Shown here piece by piece: positions 42,889-51,846 of a DNA stretch of 64,000 bases. The notes beneath the pieces were generated by a model. It was not told the DNA's origin and made no database searches. It saw nothing but the letters and a program-made list of their open reading frames with translations. The first letter of the stretch is position 1. Every line of letters begins with the position of its first letter. Origin of the DNA: Desulforapulum autotrophicum (GTDB lineage Bacteria; Desulfobacterota; Desulfobacteria; Desulfobacterales; Desulfolunaceae); contig DYJE01000017.1 of NCBI GenBank assembly GCA_020723285.1, forward strand, positions 28,090 to 92,089, in the 5' to 3' direction. The translations under genes and the position numbers were made by a program.

Positions 42889-43575
42889 ATGTTTAAAATC
42901 TCAAAGAATCTGTCAGACCAGATCGCCGACCATCTGATCGAAAAAATCATCCGCTTTGAAATTTCACCCGGAGACCGTCTGCTGGAACAGAAAGTGGCCG
43001 AGGAGATGGGCGTCAGCCGCTCGCCGGTCCGTGAAGCGTTCCGCGTGCTTGAAAAGACCGGCCTGGTGGAGCTGATCCCCCGTTGCGGCGTGAGGGTCAC
43101 AGGTCTTTCGGAAAAAAGCATCGACGCCTACTGCGACCTGTTCACCCTTTTGTTCGGCCATGTGGTGCGGCGCTGAATCGAGCAGTGCGATGAGGCTCAT
43201 CGCCACGATCTGATCATGGCCCTTGAAAAAATGGAAACCTGCGCGGAAAATATGGACAACCGGGGGTTTTACAGGGCGCTTCTCGACTTTACGGAGGCGG
43301 GCATCAACTCCACCAAAAATCCTGTTCTGTTCCAGGTTGTTATGAGCATCATGCCCAACCTGCAACGGCTCCAGTACATCGCCATCATGCTGAAAAACGA
43401 CAGTCTGAAAGACACCTGCGTGTATTTCGAAACCATCATCGAAGCCTTGGGGGAAAAAAATCCGGAGAAAGGCGTTGCGGCCATCGAGGCCTACATCAAA
43501 AACGAAAAAGACTACGCGCTCCGGCTGGTGAAGAACTCGCCGCTGTCATTTTATCTGAAAGACGAGGCGCTGTGA
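42889..43575 (+). CDS. Candidate selenocysteine-containing GntR/FCD transcriptional regulator (in-frame TGA at 43174)
   Basis: FadR-type regulator read through one TGA: 228 residues with Sec96. Before the TGA lies the winged helix (KVAEEMGVSRSPVREAFRVL); after it the FCD domain continues in the same frame to a TGA at 43573. The paralogue at 30371-31069 aligns along the whole length. Its Cys97-xxx-Cys101 corresponds to TGA96-xxx-Cys100 here, giving UIEQC. A perfect 7-bp hairpin begins 11 bases after the TGA. The alternative is a pseudogene with a single Cys-to-stop mutation. Against that, there is no frameshift, the downstream sequence is conserved and another TGA/Cys gene (52729) is in the window. 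GGAAGGA precedes the ATG. It may sense redox state through a selenenyl-sulfide. Confidence 0.75.
43187..43203 (+). promoter_or_regulatory. Candidate bacterial SECIS hairpin in the GntR gene
   Basis: GCGATGA (43187-43193), a GGC loop, and the exact complement TCATCGC (43197-43203). Two further pairs can form below a one-base bulge. The GG of the loop is 18-19 bases after the TGA, close to the spacing in E. coli fdhF, and the loop context AGGCT resembles the AGGUCU loop there. The fold is seen by eye; SelB binding is inference. Confidence 0.6.
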
Positions 43576-43643
43576 GGAAATGAGGTCTGCCGCAAGGGGA
43601 AAGGAATCAACAGACCCGATTTTAACGCTTTTTTGAAAGGGTG

Positions 43644-44390
43644 TCAGACTGCAACGCTGAGAACACTGCCGCTTGATGAAGAATACCCTCCCGATGCAAA
43701 CGACTGGTTCACGTATTGCTGAATCAGTGTGTTCAAACCCAGCTTGAATTCCTCTTCACTCACCGAACCGTCTCCGTCCGTGTCAAGAGAACTTAACATG
43801 CTGGCTGTTTCATCGGATGAATCCGTCGCGGAGATTCCACCCATGCCCGAAGGGGGAGGGGGCGGAGGACCCTGAGGTTTCCCGGCTTTAAACTCGTCCG
43901 CGCTGACCGCTCCATCCTCATCGGCATCAAGGCTTGTCATCAGCTCTTCCGCATCCACCGTTCCGCCCGTCATTTCGGACATCTTTTCTGCAAAGGCCGT
44001 CAGTTCGCTTTCGGAAAGGGAGCCGTCACCGTCTTCGTCAACAGACGAAAAAGGATCTTCCCCACCCATGCCGCCCATCCCACCCATCATCGGAGGAGGC
44101 GGGGGGCCCTGGGGTCTTGCCGCGGCGAACTCGCTTTCACTGACAGCACCGCTTTCATCGGTATCGAACATGGCCATCATTTGGGCGGCGTCCGCCGACT
44201 GCCCTGTCATTTCGGCCATTTTTTCCGAGAACGACGTGACTTCGCTTTCATCCAGAGACCCGTCCTGGTTCGTGTCGACCTTGCTGAACAGGTCGTCGTT
44301 GCCCTGACCGCCCTGAACCCTGCGCATGGGGCCGCTGTTCATCATGCCCATGTGACCGATGCTGCCTGTGCCTGATATGGCGTTCATCAT
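43644..44390 (-). CDS. EF-hand calcium-binding protein with internal duplication
   Basis: A 248-residue acidic protein. The start at 44390 follows a perfect AAAGGAGGTGAT. Five EF-hand loops are visible: DTNQDGSLDESE, DTDESGAVSESE, DEDGDGSLSESE, DADEDGAVSADE and DTDGDGSVSEEE. Residues about 50-185 contain two copies of a module: a helix (EKMxEMTG), two EF-loops and a Pro-rich linker PQGPPPPP with Gly/Met repeats. No cleavable signal is seen; the N-terminus is Gly/Met-rich (SIGHMGMMNSGPM). A calcium sensor or buffer, possibly exported by a signal-independent route. A single transcription unit. Confidence 0.88.
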   Translation of the reverse strand: MMNAISGTGSIGHMGMMNSGPMRRVQGGQGNDDLFSKVDTNQDGSLDESEVTSFSEKMAEMTGQSADAAQMMAMFDTDESGAVSESEFAAARPQGPPPPPMMGGMGGMGGEDPFSSVDEDGDGSLSESELTAFAEKMSEMTGGTVDAEELMTSLDADEDGAVSADEFKAGKPQGPPPPPPSGMGGISATDSSDETASMLSSLDTDGDGSVSEEEFKLGLNTLIQQYVNQSFASGGYSSSSGSVLSVAV

Positions 44391-44665
44391 AATATCACCT
44401 CCTTTCATGGTTTTTCCAGGTGGGTACAGCAATAATGGTGCCGCTCATTGGTTCTGGGGTTTGAATGAAATGTGATTAGGAAAAAACCATCTCATCTATC
44501 TGATATGACACAATATTTCTGTCATGGATCACTTCGGCATTTCAACACCAGGGCGTTCCACAGCTGCCAAAGTCATGAATTCAGGTATTGATGGCGGGCA
44601 AATTTTTCCGGTTATTCTGATCCCGGACTGAAAAAACATTCAAGCCAATTCCGTTTCCCTTAAAG

Positions 44666-45628
44666 TCAAAAGATCCAAACCGCCATGTCCCGAGACATCT
44701 CCACAGCTTTTTGACCGACCCTTCCCATGAAGAATTCCACAACATCCGAATGCCCCCGGCGGCCCAGAACAAGTGTGCCGCAGTTCTGGTCTGCTGCCAT
44801 GTCGATAATGGCTTTGGACCTGCTGATGCTCCGGTTGATCATGCACCATCGGACGCTTTCGGGAGTGAAGTCTTCACGGGTGAAATAGAGCATGGCTTCA
44901 TCGAGAAGCGGTTCCATGTGTTCCCGTCTTGCTTTGATTATTGCTTCTTCAATGTCCGCGAGATGCACATTGTAGGATTCCTTGTAGCTCAGAGAAAACT
45001 GGGCATCGGACAAGTTGAACGAACGGATCACATGGCAGAAAAGAACTTCTGACACCTTTTTCCGGATAAGTCTTGCCGAAGCTTCGGCAGCCATATTGGC
45101 ACCGGTTGATCCATCATAGCCCACAAGCACCTTAGACGTTTCCGGAATACCTGAAACGATGACAAGGGGAATATGAAACGTACTCATCATAAGTTTTGAG
45201 GTTACATTGCCCTTCATGGCTTCCGATATCTTGTTGATTCCTGATTTTCCCACGACCAGTATATCATAACCTTTATGGGATTCGGCGATGATGTCCCTTG
45301 CGATTCCAGTTTGACGCGGTCGCCTTGTGATTTCAATCGCATCTTCCGGGAAGCCGTTATCCAGGAAAACCATTTTCGCTTTCTGAAGATTCAGGTCAAT
45401 GCTTTTCTTCATGACATCAACCCAATCCGCATAATAGGGTGACCCGGTAATTTTAATCGGCGGCTTATCCATATAATCATAGAAAATGTCGTATAAATCG
45501 CTTTCCACATGGAAAATAACGACGGAGAACCGGTCTGGATCCACCATCTTACCAATATATGCGGCTGATTCAAGGGCCTGGGACGAATGATCAATGGCTA
45601 CAAGAATTCTTTTTTTTGGATGGTTCAT
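44666..45628 (-). CDS. Tandem-domain universal stress protein
   Basis: A 320-residue protein with two UspA-type folds. The ATG at 45628 follows AGGAAAGGAA. Domain 1 starts KKRILVAIDHSSQALESAAY and domain 2 starts ETSKVLVGYDGSTGANMAAEA. Each ends in a nucleotide-binding-like segment: DILVVGKSGINKISEAMKGN and TLVLGRRGHSDVVEFFMGRV. The GxxGxxxxx-G-S/N ATP loop is imperfect in both. Usp proteins often respond to energy or membrane stress in anaerobes. It is divergent from the hmc operon 437 bp away. Confidence 0.92.
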   Translation of the reverse strand: MNHPKKRILVAIDHSSQALESAAYIGKMVDPDRFSVVIFHVESDLYDIFYDYMDKPPIKITGSPYYADWVDVMKKSIDLNLQKAKMVFLDNGFPEDAIEITRRPRQTGIARDIIAESHKGYDILVVGKSGINKISEAMKGNVTSKLMMSTFHIPLVIVSGIPETSKVLVGYDGSTGANMAAEASARLIRKKVSEVLFCHVIRSFNLSDAQFSLSYKESYNVHLADIEEAIIKARREHMEPLLDEAMLYFTREDFTPESVRWCMINRSISRSKAIIDMAADQNCGTLVLGRRGHSDVVEFFMGRVGQKAVEMSRDMAVWIF

Positions 45629-45862
45629 GGTTGATTCCTTTCCTGATAAGAAGATGGCCCTCATTACTACCTGTCAGCAATAAGAGATAATTGCATGCGT
45701 TTTCAAATCAATTGCAGTCTTAGCATTAAACATGCCATGCGCTTGAGATCCGAACGGTCGATTGATATTGAGGAAATAATAGTCAGTCCGTGCTGAAACG
45801 GAATTTTTTGTGGAAAAGCTTGAGATTTATTGCTTGGAGATCTCACCGGAAATTGCTGACAT

Positions 45863-45907
45863 TTTACACAATGTAAAGGGAGCTGACACAATACAAAGGA
45901 AGCCGAC
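45863..45907 (+). promoter_or_regulatory. Tandem 20-bp repeats with inverted repeat upstream of the hmc operon
   Basis: Two near-identical 20-bp units (45866-45885 and 45886-45905; ACACAATGTAAAGGGAGCTG versus ACACAATACAAAGGAAGCCG). The first overlaps a perfect 6-3-6 inverted repeat TTTACA-CAA-TGTAAA (45863-45877). They lie 76-120 bp before the sigma-54 promoter, the usual place for activator sites of such promoters. The rest of the 45629-46064 gap holds no supported gene. Confidence 0.5.
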
Positions 45908-45982
45908 ACGTCTCCATGATTCAACGGCGTCTCTAAACCCCCAGGCCGACTATTTTCCAATCGTTTACCTTTCAGTTCCTTC

Positions 45983-45998
45983 TGGCACGCGCAATGCA
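45983..45998 (+). promoter_or_regulatory. Sigma-54 promoter of the hmc-hdr operon
   Basis: TGGCACGCGCAATGCA matches the -24/-12 consensus TGGCACG-N4-TTGCA at all but one key base (A for T in the -12 box). The invariant GG and GC are exactly 10 bp apart. It is 67 bp upstream of the hmcA ATG, with tandem repeats upstream that could bind an enhancer protein. Confidence 0.72.
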
Positions 45999-46064
45999 AA
46001 ATCATGGGCGAAATTTATGCAGATTCGCATACGTGGATGTTAAATACTGGAGAAATGATACTCT

Positions 46065-47648
46065 ATGAAGAAGGAAAGATATCTGTTTCGTTGGGCTGGC
46101 ATTGTAGCAATTTCCATTATTGCCCTGTTGGGTACCGGAATTTACGGATTAAGCAAGGTTTCAAAGGTTTCATCCCAGCCCAGGGCAGACGTTATTAAAA
46201 TCGATAATATGATCGCTTTTGGCAAGCTTGAAATAGCACCCGTTGAGTTTCTTCACGAAGCTCACACCGAAGCCCTGGCCAAAAAGAACAAAGATTGCGC
46301 AGCCTGCCATTTGACCCAAAATAAACGGTTGTTCCCAAAATTTAAGCGAATTGCGGATACGGATAGAATTAAGGTCATGGATATTTATCACAAAGGGTGC
46401 ATATCGTGTCACGGAGAAATGAACGTCGCGAAAGAGAAAACCGGGCCTGTCGAATGCGAAGGCTGTCACAGTGAAAAAATTCAACACGTAACCTCAAGAC
46501 AACCCACGGGGTTCGATAAATCCCTTCACTTCCGTCATTCTGAAGCACAGGAAAATAAATGTGAACGTTGCCATCATGAATACGATGAAAAGACTAAGAA
46601 GCTTGTTTATGTGAAAGGAAAAGAAGGAACCTGCCGTTATTGCCATAAGGAAAAAACAAAAGATAACCGGATGTCCATGGGCCTGGCATCACATATCGCC
46701 TGCATCGATTGCCATCGTAAAAATATTTCTAAACGTCTGACCACAGGCCCTGTGACATGTTCAGGGTGTCATGATCCTTCTGTACAGCAGAAAATCAAAA
46801 AGATCACACCCATTCCGAGAATGGATCGAAAACAGCCTGATGTCGTTTTGCTCAAAAAAGCTCCAAAAGGGACAGGTGTCGATACTGAAAACACAAATAA
46901 GATGGCTTTTGTTCCTTTCGATCACAAGGCTCACGAGAATTATAATGACACCTGTAGGGTCTGTCACCATGAAAGCCTCAAACAGTGCAATGAATGCCAT
47001 TCTCTTGCCGGAATGAATGAAGGAAACAGGGTCAACCTTGAAACAGCCATGCATCAGGTTGATTCAACCAGGAGCTGCCAGGGTTGCCACGAAGCAAAAC
47101 AGAAGGATAAAAACTGTGCGGGCTGCCATGTGTTCATGGGTAAGGAGCGGGTAAAAGAAGATACTTCCTGCCTTAAGTGCCATTCGGCACCGGTTATGGA
47201 AAAGAAGAAATCATCCAATCCGGACGATGAAAAAACGTTGGTGAAAACCATGCTCCAGTCAAGAAATCTTGTGCCCGGCACATATCCTGAAAATAATATT
47301 CCCGAGAAAGTTGTCATAAAGAAGCTTTCCAAAGAGTATGACGCCGTCGATTTTCCGCATCGCAAGGTTGTCAATGCCCTTGTAGGAAACATCAAAGATA
47401 ACAAGCTTGCAGGTTATTTCCACAGCCAAAAAGGTTCGATTTGCAAGGGTTGCCATCATAACAGCCCGGTATCCGCAAACCCGCCGCACTGCGGAAATTG
47501 TCATGGAAAACCGTTTGATGGGAAAAATCCATCCAGGCCAGGAATATTAGGTGCATATCATCAACAGTGTATGGGATGCCATAAAGAGATGGGAATTGAA
47601 AAGCCTGCCGGATGTACAGAGTGCCATAAGAAAAAGAATGAAAGATAA
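46065..47648 (+). CDS. hmcA: High-molecular-weight c-type cytochrome HmcA, 16 haems
   Basis: Periplasmic electron carrier of 527 residues. An N-terminal signal/anchor ([20 protein letters not shown], about 10-29) precedes sixteen CxxCH haem-binding motifs, from CAACH near residue 77 to CTECH near the end. That is the number in Desulfovibrio HmcA. Distal His residues are frequent (HHE, HHN). It would take electrons from periplasmic hydrogenase/cytochrome c3 and pass them to the membrane Hmc complex. It is the first gene of a long operon with a sigma-54 promoter. GGAG precedes the ATG. Confidence 0.95.
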   Translation: MKKERYLFRWAGIVAISIIALLGTGIYGLSKVSKVSSQPRADVIKIDNMIAFGKLEIAPVEFLHEAHTEALAKKNKDCAACHLTQNKRLFPKFKRIADTDRIKVMDIYHKGCISCHGEMNVAKEKTGPVECEGCHSEKIQHVTSRQPTGFDKSLHFRHSEAQENKCERCHHEYDEKTKKLVYVKGKEGTCRYCHKEKTKDNRMSMGLASHIACIDCHRKNISKRLTTGPVTCSGCHDPSVQQKIKKITPIPRMDRKQPDVVLLKKAPKGTGVDTENTNKMAFVPFDHKAHENYNDTCRVCHHESLKQCNECHSLAGMNEGNRVNLETAMHQVDSTRSCQGCHEAKQKDKNCAGCHVFMGKERVKEDTSCLKCHSAPVMEKKKSSNPDDEKTLVKTMLQSRNLVPGTYPENNIPEKVVIKKLSKEYDAVDFPHRKVVNALVGNIKDNKLAGYFHSQKGSICKGCHHNSPVSANPPHCGNCHGKPFDGKNPSRPGILGAYHQQCMGCHKEMGIEKPAGCTECHKKKNER

Positions 47649-47674
47649 ACCGGATATTGGTTGAGGGGTTTAAC

Positions 47675-48601
47675 ATGTCCATATCACGAAGAAGGTTTCT
47701 TGGGTGGGTCGGCGCAGCAGGCATGGGATCTGTTGTTGGTAAATCGGCTCTTGCTGCCGGAAATAAACATTTTGATGGGTATCATGAAAGTTTGGGGGTA
47801 TTGCATGACATTTCTCTATGTGTCGGATGCCGGAGTTGTGAAGCGGCCTGTTGCAAGGTCAACGAGCTTCCGGTTCCGGATAAGCCGTTTACGGATAAGC
47901 ATGTTTTAGATGAAGAGCGGAGGACAACGGCCGAGGCCTATACGGTTGTCAATAAATATGGCGTTACCGGAAAGATCGGGCCTTCATTTAGAAAAATCCA
48001 ATGCAATCATTGCGCTGAGCCTGCGTGTGCATCAGCATGCTTTGTCAAGGCTTTTAAAAAGACGAAAACAGGGGCTGTCACCTATGATGCAAGCGTATGT
48101 GTGGGATGCCGTTATTGCATGATTGCCTGCCCCTTTGAGATTCCGGCCTATGAATACAATGAGTCGTTTACTCCCCGTGTCATGAAATGCACCATGTGCC
48201 ACCCCAGGATAACAAAGGGACAGCTCCCAGGCTGTGTTGAAGGATGTCCGATGGAGGCCTTAACCCTTGGGAAACGGGAGGATTTGCTAAAAATTGCACG
48301 TGAACGAATCCGTAAATATCCTGGGAAGTACATTGATCACATATATGGAGAGACCGAAATGGGAGGAACGAACTGGCTGTATCTTTCGAACGTTCCTTTC
48401 TCAGATATAGGAATGCGTGAAGACTTAGGCGTTACTCCGGCGCCTGAGCTTACCTCCGGCGCCCTTTCAGTGGTTCCCCTGGTTGCGGGGTTATGGCCTG
48501 TCTTTTTGATGGGCATATACGCCATATCAAAACGAAAAGAGATTGTTTTCAAGGAGGAGCTTGATGAAGCGGCTCATTCTCGCACCAAGGAGGATATCTG
48601 A
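47675..48601 (+). CDS. hmcB: Hmc complex ferredoxin-like subunit HmcB, Tat-exported
   Basis: A 308-residue Fe-S protein with a twin-arginine signal, [18 protein letters not shown]. Four 4Fe-4S sites are visible: [41 protein letters not shown] and the split [22 protein letters not shown]-terminal hydrophobic segment ([20 protein letters not shown]) anchors it. This is the HmcB/DsrO-type layout, linking HmcA haems to the NrfD-like subunit. ATG at 47675 is chosen because it starts the Tat signal. Its stop overlaps hmcC by one base. Confidence 0.93.
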   Translation: MSISRRRFLGWVGAAGMGSVVGKSALAAGNKHFDGYHESLGVLHDISLCVGCRSCEAACCKVNELPVPDKPFTDKHVLDEERRTTAEAYTVVNKYGVTGKIGPSFRKIQCNHCAEPACASACFVKAFKKTKTGAVTYDASVCVGCRYCMIACPFEIPAYEYNESFTPRVMKCTMCHPRITKGQLPGCVEGCPMEALTLGKREDLLKIARERIRKYPGKYIDHIYGETEMGGTNWLYLSNVPFSDIGMREDLGVTPAPELTSGALSVVPLVAGLWPVFLMGIYAISKRKEIVFKEELDEAAHSRTKEDI

Positions 48602-49767
48602 TGTCTGACAAAGCGGCTATTGATCATAAAACGTGGTTTACCCCTTTTAATGCTATATCCGGCACCATTATCATCATCGGGATCGTCATCTCCATTTTGA
48701 GGTTCACAGTCGGATTGGGAGCGGTTACCCATCTTTCTGATGACAACCCCTGGGGATTATGGATTGGTTTTGATCTGCTTGTCGGTGTTGCGTTAGCGGC
48801 AGGAGGATATGTTACATCGGCTGCCGTCTATCTTTTCGGAATGAAAAAATTTCACTCTGCGGTGAGGCCTGCGGTACTGACAGGGTTCCTGGGTTATTCG
48901 CTTGTCGTCTTTGCACTTACGTATGATGTGGGCAGGCCATGGCGGCTCCCCTATCCCTTTATTATGCAACAGGGAACGACATCTTTGCTTTTTGAAGTGG
49001 CCGGATGCGTTGCCCTCTATCTGACAGTGTTATTTCTTGAATTTGTGCCGGCTCCGCTTGAATGGCTGGGCTTTAAAAAGGTAAGGGAACTTGCAGTCAA
49101 ACTGACATTGCCACTGACGGTATTGGGCGTTGTGCTTTCCACATTGCACCAGTCGTCTCTGGGCGCCCTTTATCTGATTGCACCCTCAAAGCTTCATCCG
49201 CTTTGGTATTCCACCTATCTGCCGGTCTTTTTTTTCGTATCCAGCATTATCGCCGGACTTTCCATGGTGATATACGAAAGCGCCCTTTCTCATCACTATT
49301 TTGCGGACAAAATGGACGCAGCGCATCTTCAGGAAAGCGAAGGTGTTACGTTGGGCTTCGGAAAAGCGGCATCTTTGATACTTGCCGGGTATTTTACGAT
49401 CAAAGTGATGGGAATCGCCGGCGGAGACCACTGGCATCTGCTTGGAACCCCATATGGACTCTGGTTTCTTGTTGAAATGATCGGATTTGTTGCGTTGCCA
49501 TCATTTCTGTATGCGGTTGGCGTTCGGAATAAGGATGTAACGCTGATTAAATGGACGGCCGCATGGACCGTTCTTGGTATCGTTATCAACCGTCTTAATG
49601 TTTCCCTGATCGCATTTAACTGGCATCTTCCTTCCGCAAGAAGATATTTCCCACACTGGATGGAAATCGCCACCTCGGTTTTTATCGTAACCATCGGCAT
49701 CGTCCTTTTCAGATTTATCGTAACCAGGATGCCTGTTTTTTATGAACACCCTGAGTATAAAGATTAG
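48601..49767 (+). CDS. hmcC: Hmc complex NrfD-like membrane subunit HmcC
   Basis: A 388-residue NrfD/PsrC-type integral membrane protein with about ten hydrophobic helices, from FNAISGTIIIIGIVISILRF to FIVTIGIVLFRFIVTRMPVF. Conserved-looking polar residues occur in SDDNPWGLWIGFDL, YDVGRPWRLP and LHQSSLGALYLIAPSKLHPLW, typical of HmcC/DsrP. It probably exchanges electrons with the quinone pool or carries them across the membrane. Directly after hmcB. Confidence 0.94.
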   Translation: MSDKAAIDHKTWFTPFNAISGTIIIIGIVISILRFTVGLGAVTHLSDDNPWGLWIGFDLLVGVALAAGGYVTSAAVYLFGMKKFHSAVRPAVLTGFLGYSLVVFALTYDVGRPWRLPYPFIMQQGTTSLLFEVAGCVALYLTVLFLEFVPAPLEWLGFKKVRELAVKLTLPLTVLGVVLSTLHQSSLGALYLIAPSKLHPLWYSTYLPVFFFVSSIIAGLSMVIYESALSHHYFADKMDAAHLQESEGVTLGFGKAASLILAGYFTIKVMGIAGGDHWHLLGTPYGLWFLVEMIGFVALPSFLYAVGVRNKDVTLIKWTAAWTVLGIVINRLNVSLIAFNWHLPSARRYFPHWMEIATSVFIVTIGIVLFRFIVTRMPVFYEHPEYKD

Positions 49768-49859
49768 CTCGTAGCTTTAATTGGCAGATTCAAAATAAGC
49801 TTTTTATACTGACAGTTATGAGCGAACAGATGACAGGTGAACAAGGAGGGGGATTTTTT

Positions 49860-50006
49860 ATGGAGACAATATATTATACCTATCAGGATTTTTATACACA
49901 TACCAAGGGAATTCTTTATCTTCTTATGATTGTATCTCTTTTTGGCATTGCAGGGTTCTGGAATTTTCTGACTGGAAAAGACGATGATAATAAAGAAAAC
50001 GAATGA
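49860..50006 (+). CDS. hmcD: Small membrane protein HmcD-like
   Basis: A 48-residue protein, METIYYTYQDFYTHTKG followed by one membrane helix (ILYLLMIVSLFGIAGFWNFL) and a charged tail. The start at 49860 is fixed by AAGGAGGGGG 7 bp upstream; an earlier in-frame ATG (49818) lacks such a site. Small single-helix subunits at this place are usual in Hmc operons. It lies 17 bp before the HmcE/F-like gene. Confidence 0.82.
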   Translation: METIYYTYQDFYTHTKGILYLLMIVSLFGIAGFWNFLTGKDDDNKENE

Positions 50007-50023
50007 TAAAGGAAATCTGACAC

Positions 50024-51508
50024 ATGCTTTATAATATCGTACTTTATGTGGCTCTGGCTGTCTTTGGGATCGGTCTGATCTATAAAATATCCAGATGGTT
50101 TCGTTTCAGTGTCGGGATCCATACCCAAAATAGGGAGGATTCATCAAGGATCATGGTCGCCTTGAGTGGGTTATCTTCTGTTATATTCAGTGAAAAGATT
50201 TTGACACTTATCAGGGTTTTTATTTTAGATGTTCTCCTTCAAATCAGGATACTGAAAGAAGATACGCTCCGCTGGCTGATGCATATGCTGATATTTGCCG
50301 GTTTTATGTTTCTTTTTTTTACGCATGCCCTTGATAAAATCATAACAACCACGCTTTTTGACAGATATTATCTGGCGCTTAATCCGTTCCTCATCGTTTC
50401 CGGACTCATGGTACTGTCCGGGATTGCCATCGCCATCTATCGCCGGTTCATTGTTAAAGTGCCACGTCTTAAAACCAATGCCATGGACTATTATGCCATC
50501 ATGATATTGGCCATCATCATACTTTCCGGCATCGTTCTGGAAAGCACCAAACTCACGTCGTACAACCACTATCAAAAGATCTGGTATGTTCATATCATGG
50601 TCAGTTTTTTGGGGCTTGCCTATCTGCCGTACAGCAAGATGTTTCACATTTTTACCACACCGGCAAGCCTGCTCGCCAATGCTGTTATGGACAAACATTC
50701 TGACCCGGCCAATATAAAAACCCGCCAAATGCTGGAGATAGACGCCTGCATGCGTTGTGGCACATGCAGCAACCGCTGCTCGGTAGCCGTTGCCTTTGAC
50801 AGTCTCGGCAATGATTATATCCTGCCGTCTGAAAGAATGTCGTTTCTAAAAGATTATATGGCCAACAAGAACATCGGCAACAAGGGGCTCTCTGCGATTC
50901 AACAAGGGATATACCTGTGTACCAATTGTGACCGGTGCACCGTTGTTTGCCCGGCCGGTATTAATTTGCGTGACATGTGGTTTGCCGCCAGAGAAGAACT
51001 GATTCAACGTGAACGTTCTGTCCCCCTGATATTAACGCCATTTTCCTATTTCCGGGGATTTAATCAGCAGGAACTTGATCCGGATCAGTATGACAAACCG
51101 ATCATTAAGGCTCAAAAAAGCATAACGGATCAGTTTAGACTGCTTAAAGATACTGAAGAAATTATCCCGTTGACACCTTCAAACAGGGAATTCAAAAAAA
51201 CAGCCGGTCTATCTGTCCGGGCTGAGACCTATTCCTATTGTTTTGCATGCGAAAACTGTTCGACGGTGTGCCCTGTGGTTGGCAATTATGAAAATCCACA
51301 AAAAACCCTTGACCTGCTGCCGCATCAAATCATGCGCTCCATGGGTTTGGGTCTCAAAGACCTGGCAATGGGTTCCAGAATGCTGTGGGATTGTTTGACC
51401 TGCTACCAGTGTCAGGAGCACTGCCCTCAGGGTGTAAAAGTGACGGATATACTTTATGAGCTCAAAAATGTGGCCGTGAATGAGGCATCAGCCAAAAAAC
51501 ATGTGTAA
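50024..51508 (+). CDS. HmcE-HmcF-type fusion: NarI-like membrane domain plus HdrC/HdrD-like Fe-S domain
   Basis: A 494-residue protein combining two functions. The first 230 or so residues have about five membrane helices (LYNIVLYVALAVFGIGLIY, MHMLIFAGFMFLFFTHALDK, YYAIMILAIIILSGIVLEST and others), like HmcE/NarI. The rest is cytoplasmic with four cysteine clusters: CMRCGTCSNRC, CTNCDRCTVVCP, CFACENCSTVCP and CLTCYQCQEHCP. In Desulfovibrio these are separate subunits E and F. Placed before hdrB and hdrA, the soluble part probably plays the HdrC role and hands electrons to HdrB. No full CCG domain is seen. Confidence 0.85.
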   Translation: MLYNIVLYVALAVFGIGLIYKISRWFRFSVGIHTQNREDSSRIMVALSGLSSVIFSEKILTLIRVFILDVLLQIRILKEDTLRWLMHMLIFAGFMFLFFTHALDKIITTTLFDRYYLALNPFLIVSGLMVLSGIAIAIYRRFIVKVPRLKTNAMDYYAIMILAIIILSGIVLESTKLTSYNHYQKIWYVHIMVSFLGLAYLPYSKMFHIFTTPASLLANAVMDKHSDPANIKTRQMLEIDACMRCGTCSNRCSVAVAFDSLGNDYILPSERMSFLKDYMANKNIGNKGLSAIQQGIYLCTNCDRCTVVCPAGINLRDMWFAAREELIQRERSVPLILTPFSYFRGFNQQELDPDQYDKPIIKAQKSITDQFRLLKDTEEIIPLTPSNREFKKTAGLSVRAETYSYCFACENCSTVCPVVGNYENPQKTLDLLPHQIMRSMGLGLKDLAMGSRMLWDCLTCYQCQEHCPQGVKVTDILYELKNVAVNEASAKKHV

Positions 51509-51611
51509 TCGTTTTGCTGTTGGTTGTTGGCCATCAGTTTCAAGGATTCGAAATGTTAATAAATTTAAAGATTAATATTCATTCATTGACTGATTTGACT
51601 TTGTAAACCTT

Positions 51612-51748
51612 GCCTCCGGCGGCCCTTCCGGGGGACCAGATTTTAAAAATCTGGACAAATGGGTTTGGGATGCACCCATCGCACGCCCTGGCCATATCCG
51701 TTTGTCAAACTTTTCAAAAGTTTGGCCCCCGGCAGGGCCGCCGGAGGC
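51612..51748. repeat. 137-bp MITE-like element with 25-bp terminal inverted repeats
   Basis: The left end GCCTCCGGCGGCCCTTCCGG and the right end (complement, to 51748) match over about 25 bp with two or three mismatches. Inside are hairpins around GATTTTAAAAATC and CAAACTTTTCAAAAGTTTG. No frame is supported. It interrupts the operon between the HmcE/F fusion and hdrB. A decayed copy lies at 33796-33917. The flanking 51509-51611 and 51749-51846 hold nothing else I recognise. Confidence 0.85.
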
Positions 51749-51846
51749 CATGAGATTTTTTTAAAGAAAACAAACATTACGAGTCAAACAAACGTTAAGC
51801 GCTAATAGCATAACGGATGATGAACGCAATAAAAAATAGGACTGCA

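Noticed and set aside
42889..43176. Reading the regulator as two separate small genes (42889-43176 and 43216-43575)
   Set aside because: Both parts are in the same frame and align to one intact paralogue; the second part has no start signal of its own.
45810..46043. Small 77-codon open frame upstream of hmcA
   Set aside because: It covers the tandem repeats and the sigma-54 promoter, and has no ribosome-binding site or recognisable sequence.
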